Assembly: GCF_004342025.1 (NCBI RefSeq)
Contig: NZ_SLWN01000008.1
Coordinates: forward strand, 1-64,000
Direction: 5' to 3'
Length of the DNA stretch: 64,000 nt
Source: Kribbella steppae
GTDB lineage: Bacteria > Actinomycetota > Actinomycetes > Propionibacteriales > Kribbellaceae
Part shown: positions 48,494 to 57,469 of the stretch, piece by piece
How the letters are laid out: every line of letters starts with the position of its first letter
Position numbering within the stretch: the stretch's first letter is position 1
Translations under genes and position numbers: made by a program
Notes under the pieces: generated by a model
Databases searched by the model: none
The model's input: only the letters and a program-made list of their open reading frames with translations
What the model was told of the DNA's origin: nothing

Positions 48494-50404
48494 GTGAAGC
48501 GAACCACCACTGCGATCGTCTGCCTGAGTAGCCTGCTGATCACCGCCGGTTGCTCCGACAGCAAGGCCGGCACCGACGGCAAACCGGATCCGAACGACGA
48601 GAAGGAAGCGTCCGCCGAGGTGGTGAAACAGTTCGCCGCCGCCTGGGTCGCCGCCTGGGCGCCCGAGGGAAAGCCGGACGCGGCCGGGGCGCTGACCGAC
48701 AACCCGACGGTGTTCGCCAAGCGGCTGGACGACACCGACTCCGCCCTGGTCGCGAGCACCGTGAAGGTGACGCCGCAGGACGAACCGGACTGCAGCGACG
48801 GCAACACCTGCACGCAGGACCTCGCGGTCGAGGCCGACCTGCGCGGGATCGGCACGATGAAGTGGACCAGTACGGCGACCGCGACGAAGGTCGGCGACGC
48901 CTGGAAGATCAAGGCCTCCGGCGACACGATCTACCCCGGCCTCGGCGACGCGAACTACCTCAAGCGGGTCCGTGCCCTCCCCGCGCGCGCCTCGATCACG
49001 GACCGCAACAACGTCGCGCTGACCACGAACCGCCCGGTCGTGATCGTCGGTGTCGCCGCGGGCACCAAGGCGACGGCAGCGACGTACGCGGCGTTCACGA
49101 AGAATCTCGAGGTGGACGGCGCGAAACTCGCCGCCCGGGCGAAGGCCGCACCGGCCGGCCAGTTCGTCGACGCGATCACCATCCGCGCCGAGGAGTGGGA
49201 CAAGCTGCGGCCGACGATGGGCAAACTGCCCGGCGTGCTGACGATGGGCGGCACCCAGTCGCTGCCGGAGACGTCGGCGTTCGCGCGGTCGGTGCTCGGA
49301 ACGATGAAGACCGCGACCGAGGACACCTTGAAGAACGCGGGACCGACCGCGTCCGCGCAGGACGAGGTCGGGACAACGGGTCTGCAGTACGCCTTCCAGC
49401 AGCAGCTCGCCGGTACGCCGGGTGGCACGGTGACGCTGCGGGACGGCAAGACCAAGCTGACGATCAAGACGGTTTTCAGCCAGAAGGGCACCGCCGGGAA
49501 GCCGGTGAAGACCACCCTCGACGTGAACCTCCAGCGTGCCGCCGAGGCCGCGCTGGCGACGAGCAAGTTGCCTGCGTCGCTGGTCGCCGTACAGGCATCG
49601 ACCGGTCAGATCCTGGCGGCGGCGAACGGGCCGACGCCGACCAACTACAACCGCGCCTTCCAGGGTCGCTACGCACCGGGGTCGACGTTCAAGATCGTCA
49701 CCTCGGCGGCGCTGCTGGGCAGCGGTGAGACCGCGGCGACCGCGCTGCCGTGCACGAACACGATCACCGTGTTCGGCAAGTCGTTCAAGAACTACGACGG
49801 ACTCGCGGCGTACGGCGCGGGGACGATGCAGAAGGCGTTCAACGAGTCCTGCAACACCGCGTTCATCTCCCAGCACGGGCGGCTCCCGAAGGACGGGATG
49901 ACGAAGGCGGCCGCGATGTTCGGCCTCGGACCGGACCTGAAGCTGTCGATCCCGGCGTACGGCGGTGCGGTGCCGGCGCCGAAGGACGACGTCGCCGAGG
50001 CCGCGTCGATGATCGGCCAGGGTACGGTCACCGCGAGCCCGCTCGGGGTCGCGATGATCGGTGCGGCGGTCGCCAAGGGCACGGCGATGAAGCCGGTGCT
50101 GGTGCCGGCCAAGGACGCCGCCGGACCGGCCGCCTCTCCGTTGCCCCCGGCAACTGCCGCTGCGCTCCGCACCTTTATGCGCACTACCGTCACCGGCGGC
50201 ACCGCGCATGTGCTGGCAGCCAACGGCGCCGTCGCCGCCAAGACCGGCACCGCCGAGGTGGTCCAGAACGGCAAGGTCGTCACCAACGGCTGGATGGTCG
50301 GCTACCGCGGCGACGTGGCCTTCGCCGTCATCGTCGAAGGCGGTGCCTCCGGCGCCAAGGCCGCCGGCCCGGTTCTGACGAACTTCCTGGGTCGCTTCAA
50401 GTAG
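48494..50404 (+). CDS. Penicillin-binding transpeptidase lipoprotein, MecA_N type
   Basis: The 636-residue protein begins with a lipoprotein signal (CLSSLLITAGCSDS). An NTF2-like MecA_N domain (about 35-155), a dimerisation domain and a transpeptidase domain follow. The active site has Ser397-x-x-Lys400 (APGSTFKIV), SxN at Ser452 (SCNTAF) and KTG at Lys583 (AAKTGTAEV). It cross-links peptidoglycan as a class B PBP, like PbpA/Rv2864c-type lipoproteins; the MecA_N domain is also found in low-affinity PBPs, so reduced beta-lactam binding is possible. Single gene with its own terminator. Confidence 0.92.
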   Translation: MKRTTTAIVCLSSLLITAGCSDSKAGTDGKPDPNDEKEASAEVVKQFAAAWVAAWAPEGKPDAAGALTDNPTVFAKRLDDTDSALVASTVKVTPQDEPDCSDGNTCTQDLAVEADLRGIGTMKWTSTATATKVGDAWKIKASGDTIYPGLGDANYLKRVRALPARASITDRNNVALTTNRPVVIVGVAAGTKATAATYAAFTKNLEVDGAKLAARAKAAPAGQFVDAITIRAEEWDKLRPTMGKLPGVLTMGGTQSLPETSAFARSVLGTMKTATEDTLKNAGPTASAQDEVGTTGLQYAFQQQLAGTPGGTVTLRDGKTKLTIKTVFSQKGTAGKPVKTTLDVNLQRAAEAALATSKLPASLVAVQASTGQILAAANGPTPTNYNRAFQGRYAPGSTFKIVTSAALLGSGETAATALPCTNTITVFGKSFKNYDGLAAYGAGTMQKAFNESCNTAFISQHGRLPKDGMTKAAAMFGLGPDLKLSIPAYGGAVPAPKDDVAEAASMIGQGTVTASPLGVAMIGAAVAKGTAMKPVLVPAKDAAGPAASPLPPATAAALRTFMRTTVTGGTAHVLAANGAVAAKTGTAEVVQNGKVVTNGWMVGYRGDVAFAVIVEGGASGAKAAGPVLTNFLGRFK

Positions 50405-50413
50405 TCACAGAGA

Positions 50414-50440
50414 ACGGCGGCCCCGTGTCGGGGCCGCCGT
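50414..50440. terminator. Terminator between the PBP and oxidoreductase genes
   Basis: A perfect 11-base stem ACGGCGGCCCC (50414-50424; complement 50430-50440) with a five-base loop separates the convergent genes. Confidence 0.87.
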
Positions 50441-50445
50441 CCTGC

Positions 50446-51786
50446 TTAGTGCGGCCGGACGTTGTGGTTGCCGGCGAACAGGTTGCCGGGGTCGTACCGA
50501 CGCTTGACCGCGGCGAGCCGCCGATACGTCTCCGCTGGATAGGCCGCGGCGACGTCCTCCTCGGTGGCGGTGGAGAGGAAGTTCGCGTACGCGCCGTTGA
50601 CGTGCGGTGCGAGCCTCCCCCAGATCGCGTCCAGACCCGGCCGGGCAGCGTCGAGAACCGGCTTCGGACCCACGGTGGTCGTCACGAACATCAGTTCCGC
50701 TCGGCGATGTGCGTAGGCGGTCGCGTCGTCGGGAACTCGGGACACCGCACCGCCGACGCTGCGTACGGAGATGACCGGCGACCCTTGTGAGGTCCCGACC
50801 TCGGCCAGGATCTGGAGCACCTCGGACACCGATTCCCTGTCCACAAAGGCACTTCGGGTGACCAGCTGGATGCCAGGCGGCGGGATCATCCCGTCCACGA
50901 GCAGGTCCGCAGCGGATGCCGGCGCGACATCATCGTCGATCACCGTGCCGAGCCGGCGGATCGGGTCGAGCGCCTTCTTGGCCAGTTCCGGGTCATCGCT
51001 GTCGAACACGATGTGAATCTCGACCGGCGCCTCGGGTCCGCCGAGGAAGGGGTTGGCGAAGTTCGCGATCGAGGTGAGTTCCTCGGGAGCTGTGCGAACG
51101 TAGTCCGCCCACCCCTGGAGCACAGTGGCCGCCTCCGCTGCCGGGAAGGCGAGCTTGCCGTGGAACACATCCGTTGTCGGGTGTGCCGCGAAATCGAAGG
51201 CGGTCACGATCCCGAAGTTGCCGCCGCCACCGCGAAGCGCCCAGAACAGCTCCGGGTTCTCCGCTGCGTCGGCCCGCACGACCTCTCCGGCGGCAGTGAC
51301 CACCTCGGCGGCGACCAGGTTGTCGAGGGCCAGACCGTACTTCCTGACCTTCCAGCCGATGCCGCCGGTCAACGTCAGCCCGCCGACACCGACGCTCTTG
51401 GTGTCACCCGAGGAGATCGCCAGACCGTGTGGGGCCAACGCGGCCGCGACGTCACCCCAGATGGCGCCGCCGCCGATCCGCACCAGATGACGTTCGTCGT
51501 CGATCACCTCCACGGTCGCGAGCTGGCCGAGGTCGATCACGACGCCGCCGTCGTTGGTGCCGAAGCCGGGGAACGCGTGACCGCCGCCTCGCACGGACAG
51601 CGCCAGCCCTGCGCCGGCAGCGAATCTGACCGCTGCTTGCACGTCCCCGACGCTCTTGGGCCGGAGAACACAGGCCGGACTGCCCTCGACCAACACCGAG
51701 CGACTGGCCGACTCGTACTCCGCTCCGCCCGGTTCGATGATGTCGCCGCCGAAGTCACGGCGAAGGGTTTCAAGCGCTGACCTCAT
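50446..51786 (-). CDS. FAD-linked oxidase, berberine-bridge-enzyme type
   Basis: The 446-residue enzyme has a PCMH-type FAD domain (VRGGGHAFPGFGTNDGGVVI, His for covalent FAD attachment; WKVRKYGLALDNLVAAEVV) and ends with the BBE tail (RYDPGNLFAGNHNVRP). In doubly linked family members a Cys precedes the VGVGG segment; here the segment reads SSGDTKSVGVGG, so FAD is probably attached by the His alone. It oxidises an unknown alcohol or sugar. ATG 51786 has a GGAAGG site upstream. Single gene. Confidence 0.88.
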   Translation of the reverse strand: MRSALETLRRDFGGDIIEPGGAEYESASRSVLVEGSPACVLRPKSVGDVQAAVRFAAGAGLALSVRGGGHAFPGFGTNDGGVVIDLGQLATVEVIDDERHLVRIGGGAIWGDVAAALAPHGLAISSGDTKSVGVGGLTLTGGIGWKVRKYGLALDNLVAAEVVTAAGEVVRADAAENPELFWALRGGGGNFGIVTAFDFAAHPTTDVFHGKLAFPAAEAATVLQGWADYVRTAPEELTSIANFANPFLGGPEAPVEIHIVFDSDDPELAKKALDPIRRLGTVIDDDVAPASAADLLVDGMIPPPGIQLVTRSAFVDRESVSEVLQILAEVGTSQGSPVISVRSVGGAVSRVPDDATAYAHRRAELMFVTTTVGPKPVLDAARPGLDAIWGRLAPHVNGAYANFLSTATEEDVAAAYPAETYRRLAAVKRRYDPGNLFAGNHNVRPH

Positions 51787-51935
51787 GACGTCCTTCCACA
51801 GGGAGAATCCGCATCTATACACAGCACTGACGAGGCGGACCGCCCAGATGTGAGATCCCCATCCTGTGACCTGCATCACAACAACGAGCTTTGCCGGTGG
51901 GTCGGTTGCAAGGCCCAACCATTGCGGCGAGGCAC

Positions 51936-51970
51936 CCTGAGAGTTCCGCCGCGAACAACCTGAGAGTTCC
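51936..51970. repeat. 12-base direct repeat upstream of the zinc-ribbon gene
   Basis: CCTGAGAGTTCC occurs at 51936-51947 and again at 51959-51970, 23 bases apart (about two helical turns), 46 bases before the zinc-ribbon gene. It could be a regulator site. Confidence 0.5.
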
Positions 51971-52015
51971 CTGAAGTCCCGTCATTTCGGGGATTTCGTC
52001 ACTTAGGGTGGCTGG

Positions 52016-52363
52016 ATGGAGAGCCTGACCTGTCCCAAGTGCCGAGGCGCGATGCGCACCTACGAACGCAGCGGCGTCACCGTCGACCAGTGCACCGAGT
52101 GCCGCGGAATCTTCCTCGACCGCGGTGAACTGGAGCGGCTCGTCGATGCCGAGCTCGAGTACAACGCGCCTCCGCCGCCGCAGCAGCAGCCTCGCTACGA
52201 GGAGAAGCGGCGCGACGACGACCGGCGCTACGACAACGATCGCCGGTACGACAACGACCGCCGCTACGACAAGGACGACAACCGTCGTTACGACCCGCGG
52301 TACGGCAACCAGCAGTACCCGCGCAAGAAGAAGAAGTCCTTCCTGGAGGAACTCTTCGACTGA
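52016..52363 (+). CDS. TFIIB-type zinc-ribbon protein with charged repeat tail
   Basis: The 115-residue protein has an N-terminal zinc ribbon (CPKCRGAM and CTECRGIFLDRGELERL, four Cys), then a Pro/Gln stretch and a tandem RRYDNDRRYDNDRRYDK-like repeat, and ends in a short basic-then-acidic helix (KKKKSFLEELFD). Small zf-TFIIB proteins are widespread; their role is unknown, perhaps nucleic-acid or membrane-edge binding. The tail is low complexity and probably disordered. Confidence 0.83.
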   Translation: MESLTCPKCRGAMRTYERSGVTVDQCTECRGIFLDRGELERLVDAELEYNAPPPPQQQPRYEEKRRDDDRRYDNDRRYDNDRRYDKDDNRRYDPRYGNQQYPRKKKKSFLEELFD

Positions 52364-52377
52364 TCGTCAGCCCGGCG

Positions 52378-52413
52378 CTGTGATCGCCCGTCAGCGACGC
52401 GCGGCGATCACAG
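52378..52413 (+). terminator. Hairpin after the zinc-ribbon gene
   Basis: An 11-base perfect stem CTGTGATCGCC (52378-52388; complement 52403-52413) starts 15 bases after the stop. It overlaps the end of the thioesterase remnant on the other strand. Confidence 0.7.
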
Positions 52414-52615
52414 TGCCCTGCGCGACGGCGCACAGCGTGGCGGTGCCGTCGCCGTCGATCGTCGACAACTCGCAGGTGCAGGTCGCCTGCCGGCTGCCCG
52501 CGTGCGCAACCTTCGCCTCGGCCCGCAGTACGACGCCCTCACCCGGGCGCAGGTAGCTGATCGTGAATCCGCCGGTCAGCACCTCGGGGCCGAGCGCCGA
52601 ACCCGCCGCGAAGGC
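52391..52615 (-). pseudogene. C-terminal remnant of a PaaI-like hotdog thioesterase
   Basis: Minus-strand codons from 52615 read AFAAGSALGPEVLTGGFTIS, then YLRPGEGVVLRAEAKVAHAG and CAVAQGTVIAARR, stopping near 52391. This is the second half of the PaaI/acyl-CoA-thioesterase hotdog fold. The N-terminal half, with the catalytic helix, is missing: immediately upstream, in the same frame, is the stop codon of the whiB gene (52616-52618). GTG 52582 could start a 63-residue fragment, but a working enzyme is unlikely. Confidence 0.65.
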
Positions 52616-52930
52616 TCAGTGGTGGCGGGTGTGCAGGACGGGTTCGCGTTCTTCCTCGGTGGTGCCGCCCCAGACGCCGTACGCCTCCCCGACGACCAAG
52701 GCGTGCTCGCGGCACTCGCGCCGTACCGGACAGGTCCCACAGAGCGACTTCGCGAGGACCTCGCGGGCGTGTTTGCGCAGGCCGCGCTCGGACTCGGCGG
52801 CGAAGAACAGTTCAGGGTCGACGTCGCGGCAGGCGGCCCGGTCCTGCCACTCCCAGTTCTCGATCAGTGGGTACGGCAGGCCGACCGGCGCCTTCGCGAC
52901 CGCCCCAGCTGGCGGTTTGCGCCGTCTCAT
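52616..52930 (-). CDS. WhiB family iron-sulfur transcription factor
   Basis: The 104-residue protein has the four [4Fe-4S] cysteines (Cys34, Cys64, Cys67, Cys73; AACRD and LCGTCPVRREC), the GVWGG turn (about 85-89) and a basic start. WhiB proteins bind the primary sigma factor and switch genes in response to redox change or development. It diverges from the GNAT gene by 74 bases. Which WhiB subclass it belongs to is not clear from the sequence. Its stop codon is the edge of a broken thioesterase gene. Confidence 0.92.
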   Translation of the reverse strand: MRRRKPPAGAVAKAPVGLPYPLIENWEWQDRAACRDVDPELFFAAESERGLRKHAREVLAKSLCGTCPVRRECREHALVVGEAYGVWGGTTEEEREPVLHTRHH

Positions 52931-53004
52931 GTCGAATTCCTCGACCGTGACGTCATCACGTGTTCTGGTACCCGCCGCGCAAACCCGAGGACTATGGTCG
53001 GCAG

Positions 53005-53469
53005 ATGACCACGCCGCCCGTGACGCTCCGCCCGATGACCGAGACAGAGTTCGAGGTCTGGAGGCACCGCAACGCCGAGTCGTTCGCCGCCGGGATGGGG
53101 CCGACGCGCGGGCTGAGCCCCGAGGAGGCCATCGAGGTCGCTCACCGTGAGGTGGAGAAGTTGCTGCCCGACGGCCGGGACACCGAGAACCACGTGATCT
53201 GGATGGCCTGCGACGGTGACGAGCCGGTCGGCAGCCTGTGGATCACCACCAAGCCGCGGATCCCGTTCATCTATGGCCTCGAGGTCGACGAGAAGCATCG
53301 CGGCAAGGGCTACGGCCGCTCGATCATGCTCGCCGGCGAGGAGGAGTGCCGCCGCCGCGGCCACAGCCAACTGGATCTGAACGTGTTCGGCAACAACACC
53401 ACCGCCATCAACCTGTACACCTCCCTCGGCTACACCGTCACCTCCCAGCAGATGCGCAAAGAACTCTGA
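53005..53469 (+). CDS. GNAT family N-acetyltransferase
   Basis: The 154-residue protein has the acetyl-CoA-binding block LEVDEKHRGKGYGRSIM and the C-terminal NNTTAINLYTSLGYTV strand-helix of RimI-like GNATs. Substrate unknown: protein N-termini, antibiotics or small amines are all possible. ATG 53005 was chosen to match the family start (TLRPMTETE). It is divergent from whiB. Confidence 0.87.
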   Translation: MTTPPVTLRPMTETEFEVWRHRNAESFAAGMGPTRGLSPEEAIEVAHREVEKLLPDGRDTENHVIWMACDGDEPVGSLWITTKPRIPFIYGLEVDEKHRGKGYGRSIMLAGEEECRRRGHSQLDLNVFGNNTTAINLYTSLGYTVTSQQMRKEL

Positions 53470-53524
53470 CGGCGTTGTCGGACGGCTGTGATAGCTGTGG
53501 GATACCGAACGTCGGAGGGACGCG

Positions 53525-54628
53525 ATGAGCTGGTGGGTCCTGCATCTGGACATGGATCAGTTCATCGCGGCTGTGGAGATCCGGCGCCGGCCGGAGCTGA
53601 AGGGCCTGCCGGTCGTGGTCGGTGGGTCGGGCGATCCGACGCAACCACGGCAGGTCGTTGCCACCGCGTCGTACGAGGCCCGGGAGTTCGGTGTGCACTC
53701 GGGGATGCCAGTGCGGGCGGCGTACAAGCGGTGTCCGCAAGCGATCTACCTGCCGTCTGATCCGGCCGCTTATGAGGCGGCGTCGACCGAGGTGATGGAC
53801 ACCCTGCGGTCGTTCCCCGTGGTGGTCGAGGTCTGGGGCTGGGACGAGTGTTTCGTCGGGGCGGAGACCGACGACCCCGAACAACTCGCCGCCGACCTGC
53901 GCGCGGCGGTGTTCGAGCGTACGACGCTCACCTGCTCGGTCGGCATCGGCGACAACAAGGTCCGGGCCAAGCTAGCGACCACGTTCGCGAAGCAGGCGCG
54001 ATCGCACGCCGTCCCCTTCGAGGAGGCAGGTACGCCCGGCCGGCGCGACGTCGAAGGCGTCTACCGGCTGACCGGTGACAACTGGCGCGAGGTGATGGAC
54101 CACCGGGCCGTGCGCGAACTCTGGGGTATCGGCAGCCGGATGGAACGCAACCTGAACGAACTCGGCGTCTTCACCGTGGCCGACCTCGCCGCCGCGGACC
54201 TCGACGTACTCCGCAAACGCTTCGGCCCGAACATGGGCACCTGGTACGCCGCCCTCGGCCGCGGACTCGGCGACACCGAGGTCACCGACGTACCTCGCGA
54301 GCCGGTGTCACGCAGCCGCGAGGAGACCTTCCCTCAGGACTTGGTCGAACGCGCGGAGGTCGAGGAACAACTCCGCCGGATCGCAGTCGAGGTCACCCGC
54401 GACGTGGTCGCCGAGGGCCGCAGCATCCAGCGCATCTGGGTAAAGGTCCGCTTCACCACCTTCTACACCCCCGTCAAGAGCCGCAAACTCCCCGAAATCA
54501 CCCAAGACCCCGAAGTCATAGCCACCACAGCCCTCGCTCTCCTGGAGAAGTTCGAACTCCGCAGACCGGTCCGCCTCCTGGGCGTCCGCGTGGAATTCGC
54601 CCCGCCGGACCCCACCGGGCCGGCGTAG
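53525..54628 (+). CDS. dinB: Y-family DNA polymerase (DinB/Pol IV type)
   Basis: The 367-residue polymerase has the first catalytic acids in LHLDMDQFIAAVE (Asp9, Asp11), the Asp107-Glu108 pair in VEVWGWDECFVG (usual form SIDEAYLD), the thumb helix-hairpin-helix and a little-finger domain. It copies damaged DNA and raises mutation. The WDECF variant and lack of a C-terminal beta-clamp motif such as QxxLF are noteworthy: binding to the sliding clamp is not obvious. No SOS box is visible in the 55 bases upstream. Confidence 0.88.
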   Translation: MSWWVLHLDMDQFIAAVEIRRRPELKGLPVVVGGSGDPTQPRQVVATASYEAREFGVHSGMPVRAAYKRCPQAIYLPSDPAAYEAASTEVMDTLRSFPVVVEVWGWDECFVGAETDDPEQLAADLRAAVFERTTLTCSVGIGDNKVRAKLATTFAKQARSHAVPFEEAGTPGRRDVEGVYRLTGDNWREVMDHRAVRELWGIGSRMERNLNELGVFTVADLAAADLDVLRKRFGPNMGTWYAALGRGLGDTEVTDVPREPVSRSREETFPQDLVERAEVEEQLRRIAVEVTRDVVAEGRSIQRIWVKVRFTTFYTPVKSRKLPEITQDPEVIATTALALLEKFELRRPVRLLGVRVEFAPPDPTGPA

Positions 54629-54669
54629 GCGTCAGACCTGGTCGGTGGGCATGTTCGGCGAGGTGGTGG

Positions 54670-55512
54670 TCAGGCGTCGGTGTGGGCGAGGTTGCTGGAC
54701 AGGTCGCGGTAGGCACCAGCCTGGGCGAGGAGATCCTGTGCCTTCTGCTCGACGGTGGCGATCGCGTCGGCACCGGCGACGAAGCGCCGTGGCGGCTCGT
54801 CCTGGGTTGCCAGCCGGACCATCGCAGCAGCGAGTTTGGCGGGGTCTCCGCCCTGCCGGCCGTTCATGCTCTTCCACCCGGCGATGGTCTGCTCGGTGCG
54901 CTCCGCGTAGTCGTCCAGGGTTGCCTCGGCGTACTGCGTCGACTCCGGGCTGAGCAGCTCGGTACGGAAGAAGCCGGGCTCGACGACCATCGTGCGGATC
55001 CCGAACGGTGCGACCTCGGGGCTCAGCGACTCCATCCATCCCTCGACGCCGAACTTCGAGGCGGCGTACGCGGTGCAGAACTCCTGGCCGGCGATCCCGG
55101 CGGTCGAGGAGATCGTGATCACGAGCCCCGAACGCTGCCGACGCAGGACAGGCAGGACGGCGCGGGTGACGTCCACCGGACCGAACAGAGTGGTCTCGAG
55201 CTGTGCCCGGAACTCCTCCGGGCTGAGCTCCTCGAAGAACCCCGCGTTGAAGTTCCCGGCGTTGTTCACCAGTACGTCGATCCGGCCGAACCGGTCGACC
55301 GCGTCGCGCACGGCGTCCCTGACACTCGCCGGATCGGTCACGTCGAGCTCGAGCACCAGGAGATCGTCGTGGGCGCCGACCGCGGCTCGCACTCTTTCGG
55401 GGTCGCGTCCGGTGGCGACGACGGCGTGGCCGGAGGCCAGTGCTGCCGTGGCGATGTCGACGCCCAGACCGCGCCCGGCGCCGGTGATGAGCCAAACCTT
55501 CTTGTCAGTCAT
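54670..55512 (-). CDS. Short-chain dehydrogenase/reductase
   Basis: The 280-residue classical SDR has TGAGRGLG, NNAG, Ser in ISSTAG and YAASKFGVEG. Closest in pattern to the oxidoreductases that are commonly paired with XRE or TetR repressors and act on xenobiotic ketones. The ATG at 55512 (MTDKKVWLITGAG) was taken. The divergent XRE regulator 151 bases away probably controls it. Confidence 0.87.
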   Translation of the reverse strand: MTDKKVWLITGAGRGLGVDIATAALASGHAVVATGRDPERVRAAVGAHDDLLVLELDVTDPASVRDAVRDAVDRFGRIDVLVNNAGNFNAGFFEELSPEEFRAQLETTLFGPVDVTRAVLPVLRRQRSGLVITISSTAGIAGQEFCTAYAASKFGVEGWMESLSPEVAPFGIRTMVVEPGFFRTELLSPESTQYAEATLDDYAERTEQTIAGWKSMNGRQGGDPAKLAAAMVRLATQDEPPRRFVAGADAIATVEQKAQDLLAQAGAYRDLSSNLAHTDA

Positions 55513-55663
55513 GCGATGCACATTCCTTGTCAGCTGTGTCGAGTACCGCCCAGTCGCGGTGACACGTCCAGGGAACCAGTGGGCGCGAGCCTGCGGGAGA
55601 CTCTGCCTGAGGGGTACTGAGAGGGACCCCCACCGCGTCGGGAACGCTCGTATCGTGGAAGGC

Positions 55664-56590
55664 ATGGCAGGCGGGAACGGCCAGCGCGACATCCGGGGCA
55701 ACGTCCGCACGGACATCCGCGAGTTCCTCAGCACCCGACGGGCACGCATCAGTCCCGAACAGGCCGGACTGCCCGTCTACGGCGGAGCCCAACGGCGGGT
55801 CTCCGGCCTCCGCCGCGAGGAGGTCGCCCTCCTCGCCGGCATCTCGACCGAGTACTACACCCGGCTCGAGCGCGGCAACGCCGTCGGCGCTTCAGACAGC
55901 GTGATCGCCGGGATCGCGCACGCGCTCCAGCTCGACGAGGCCGAGCGGATGCACCTGCTCGATCTCCTCCGCACTGCCGGACCGAGTCGCCGGCCGCGTC
56001 GGCGCCCCACGGTGCAGCGAGTTCGGCCGACCGTACAGCGGGTGATGGACTCGATGGCCGGCACACCCGCGCTCGTGCTGAGCGGACGGCTCGACATCCT
56101 GGCCGCCAACGCACTCGGCTCCGCGCTTTACTCGCCGGCGTACGCCGCTCCGGTCAGGCCGCCCAACAACGCCCGGTTCGTCTTCCTCGACCCGCACGCG
56201 ACCGAGTTCTTCCGTGACTGGGACACGGTCGCCGACGACACCGTGGCGCTGCTCCGGGCCGAGGTCGGCCGGGACATGTACGACCGGCAGACCTCCGACC
56301 TGGTCGGAGAGTTGTCCACCCGCAGCGACGAGTTCCGTGGGCGCTGGGCCGCCCACAACGTCCGCATCCACACCACCGGCGTCAAACGCCTCCATCACCC
56401 GGTCGTCGGCGACCTCGAGCTCTCCTTCGAGTCTTTCCCGATAGCGTCGGATCCGAGCCAGAGCCTCCTCACCTACACCGCCGAGCCCACCTCCTCGTCA
56501 CAAGATGCCCTGAACCTCCTGGCCAGCTGGGGTGCGACCAGCGACAGCGCGCCGTCGACCGAGGAGGCCGAGCAGTCTCACAGGTTGTAG
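55664..56590 (+). CDS. XRE regulator with MmyB-like ligand domain
   Basis: The 308-residue protein has an N-terminal helix-turn-helix (RREEVALLAGISTEYYTRLE) and a C-terminal MmyB-type PAS-like domain (LDILAANALGSALYSP, then NNARFVFLDP, RWAAHNVRIHTTGVKRLHHP). Actinobacterial members bind fatty acids or other small hydrophobic molecules and repress a neighbouring dehydrogenase. The gene diverges from the SDR. The 3' end overlaps the convergent amidohydrolase gene by 13 bases. Confidence 0.88.
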   Translation: MAGGNGQRDIRGNVRTDIREFLSTRRARISPEQAGLPVYGGAQRRVSGLRREEVALLAGISTEYYTRLERGNAVGASDSVIAGIAHALQLDEAERMHLLDLLRTAGPSRRPRRRPTVQRVRPTVQRVMDSMAGTPALVLSGRLDILAANALGSALYSPAYAAPVRPPNNARFVFLDPHATEFFRDWDTVADDTVALLRAEVGRDMYDRQTSDLVGELSTRSDEFRGRWAAHNVRIHTTGVKRLHHPVVGDLELSFESFPIASDPSQSLLTYTAEPTSSSQDALNLLASWGATSDSAPSTEEAEQSHRL

Positions 56591-57417
56591 GTGCGGGTGG
56601 CTGTGTTGGCGAAGACTGCTTCGCGGTCGGTGGGGGTGAGGGTGGCGGTGAGGGTTTCGGCGGTTTGGACTACGTCGGGGTAGGTGGCGGCCAGAAGGCA
56701 GACGGGCCAGTCGGAGCCGAACATGACTCGGTCGGGGCCGAAGGCGTCGAGGACCACGTCGGCGTACGGCTGGAGGTCGGACGGTTTCCAGTCGGTCCAG
56801 GACGCTTCGGTGACCATGCCGGAGAGTTTGCAGGTGACATTGGGGAGGGCGGCCAGTTGGCGGAGGTCGGTGGCCCAGGGGTCCAAGGGGTCGCCGATGA
56901 CCGGTTTGGAGATGTGGTCGACGACGAACGTCAGGTCCGGGAGGGACCGCGCGGTTTCTATCGCGGCGGGGAGGTGTGGGGACTTGGTGAGGAGGTCGTA
57001 GACGAGACCGGCGTCGGCTACGGCGGCCAGGCCGCGCTGAACGTCGGGGCGCAGGAGCCAGTTGACGTCTGGCTCGTCGTGGACCTGGTGGCGGATTCCC
57101 TTCAGATACGTGCCATCCGGGCGCGCCAGCAAGCCGGCCAGCGCGTCGGCCACGTCGGGAGCGGTCAGGTCCACCCAGCCCACCACGCCCGCTACAAGGT
57201 CGTTGCTGGCAGCAACCTCCAGGAACTCGACGGTCTCGTCGACCAGGCCGACGGTCTGGACCAGGACCGTCGCGGTGATATCGGCGGCCGCGGCCTGTGG
57301 AGCCAGGTCGCCGATGGAGAAGTTGCGCCGGATCGGATCCAGCTCCGGCCCGACCATCCAGCTCTGCTCGCGAACGGTCAGGTCCCAGATGTGATGGTGC
57401 GCATCGACTCTGCTCAT
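56578..57417 (-). CDS. Amidohydrolase-2 family lactonase, L-fucono-1,4-lactonase-like
   Basis: The 279-residue TIM-barrel hydrolase has the metal HxH at its N-terminus (VDAHHHIWDL), a mid-chain His (VVDHISKP) and the late Asp in MFGSDWPV. It most resembles lactonases that open L-fuconolactone or L-rhamnonolactone. The gene lies 52 bases downstream of the enolase gene and is probably transcribed with it; next to an acid dehydratase and an FAH hydrolase it makes a pathway from sugar lactone to pyruvate-type fragments. Confidence 0.85.
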   Translation of the reverse strand: MSRVDAHHHIWDLTVREQSWMVGPELDPIRRNFSIGDLAPQAAAADITATVLVQTVGLVDETVEFLEVAASNDLVAGVVGWVDLTAPDVADALAGLLARPDGTYLKGIRHQVHDEPDVNWLLRPDVQRGLAAVADAGLVYDLLTKSPHLPAAIETARSLPDLTFVVDHISKPVIGDPLDPWATDLRQLAALPNVTCKLSGMVTEASWTDWKPSDLQPYADVVLDAFGPDRVMFGSDWPVCLLAATYPDVVQTAETLTATLTPTDREAVFANTATRTYNL

Positions 57418-57469
57418 GCGACTGTGGTCCTTTCCGAGATCACCTGACACCGTAGTCGTCGGCCGACAG

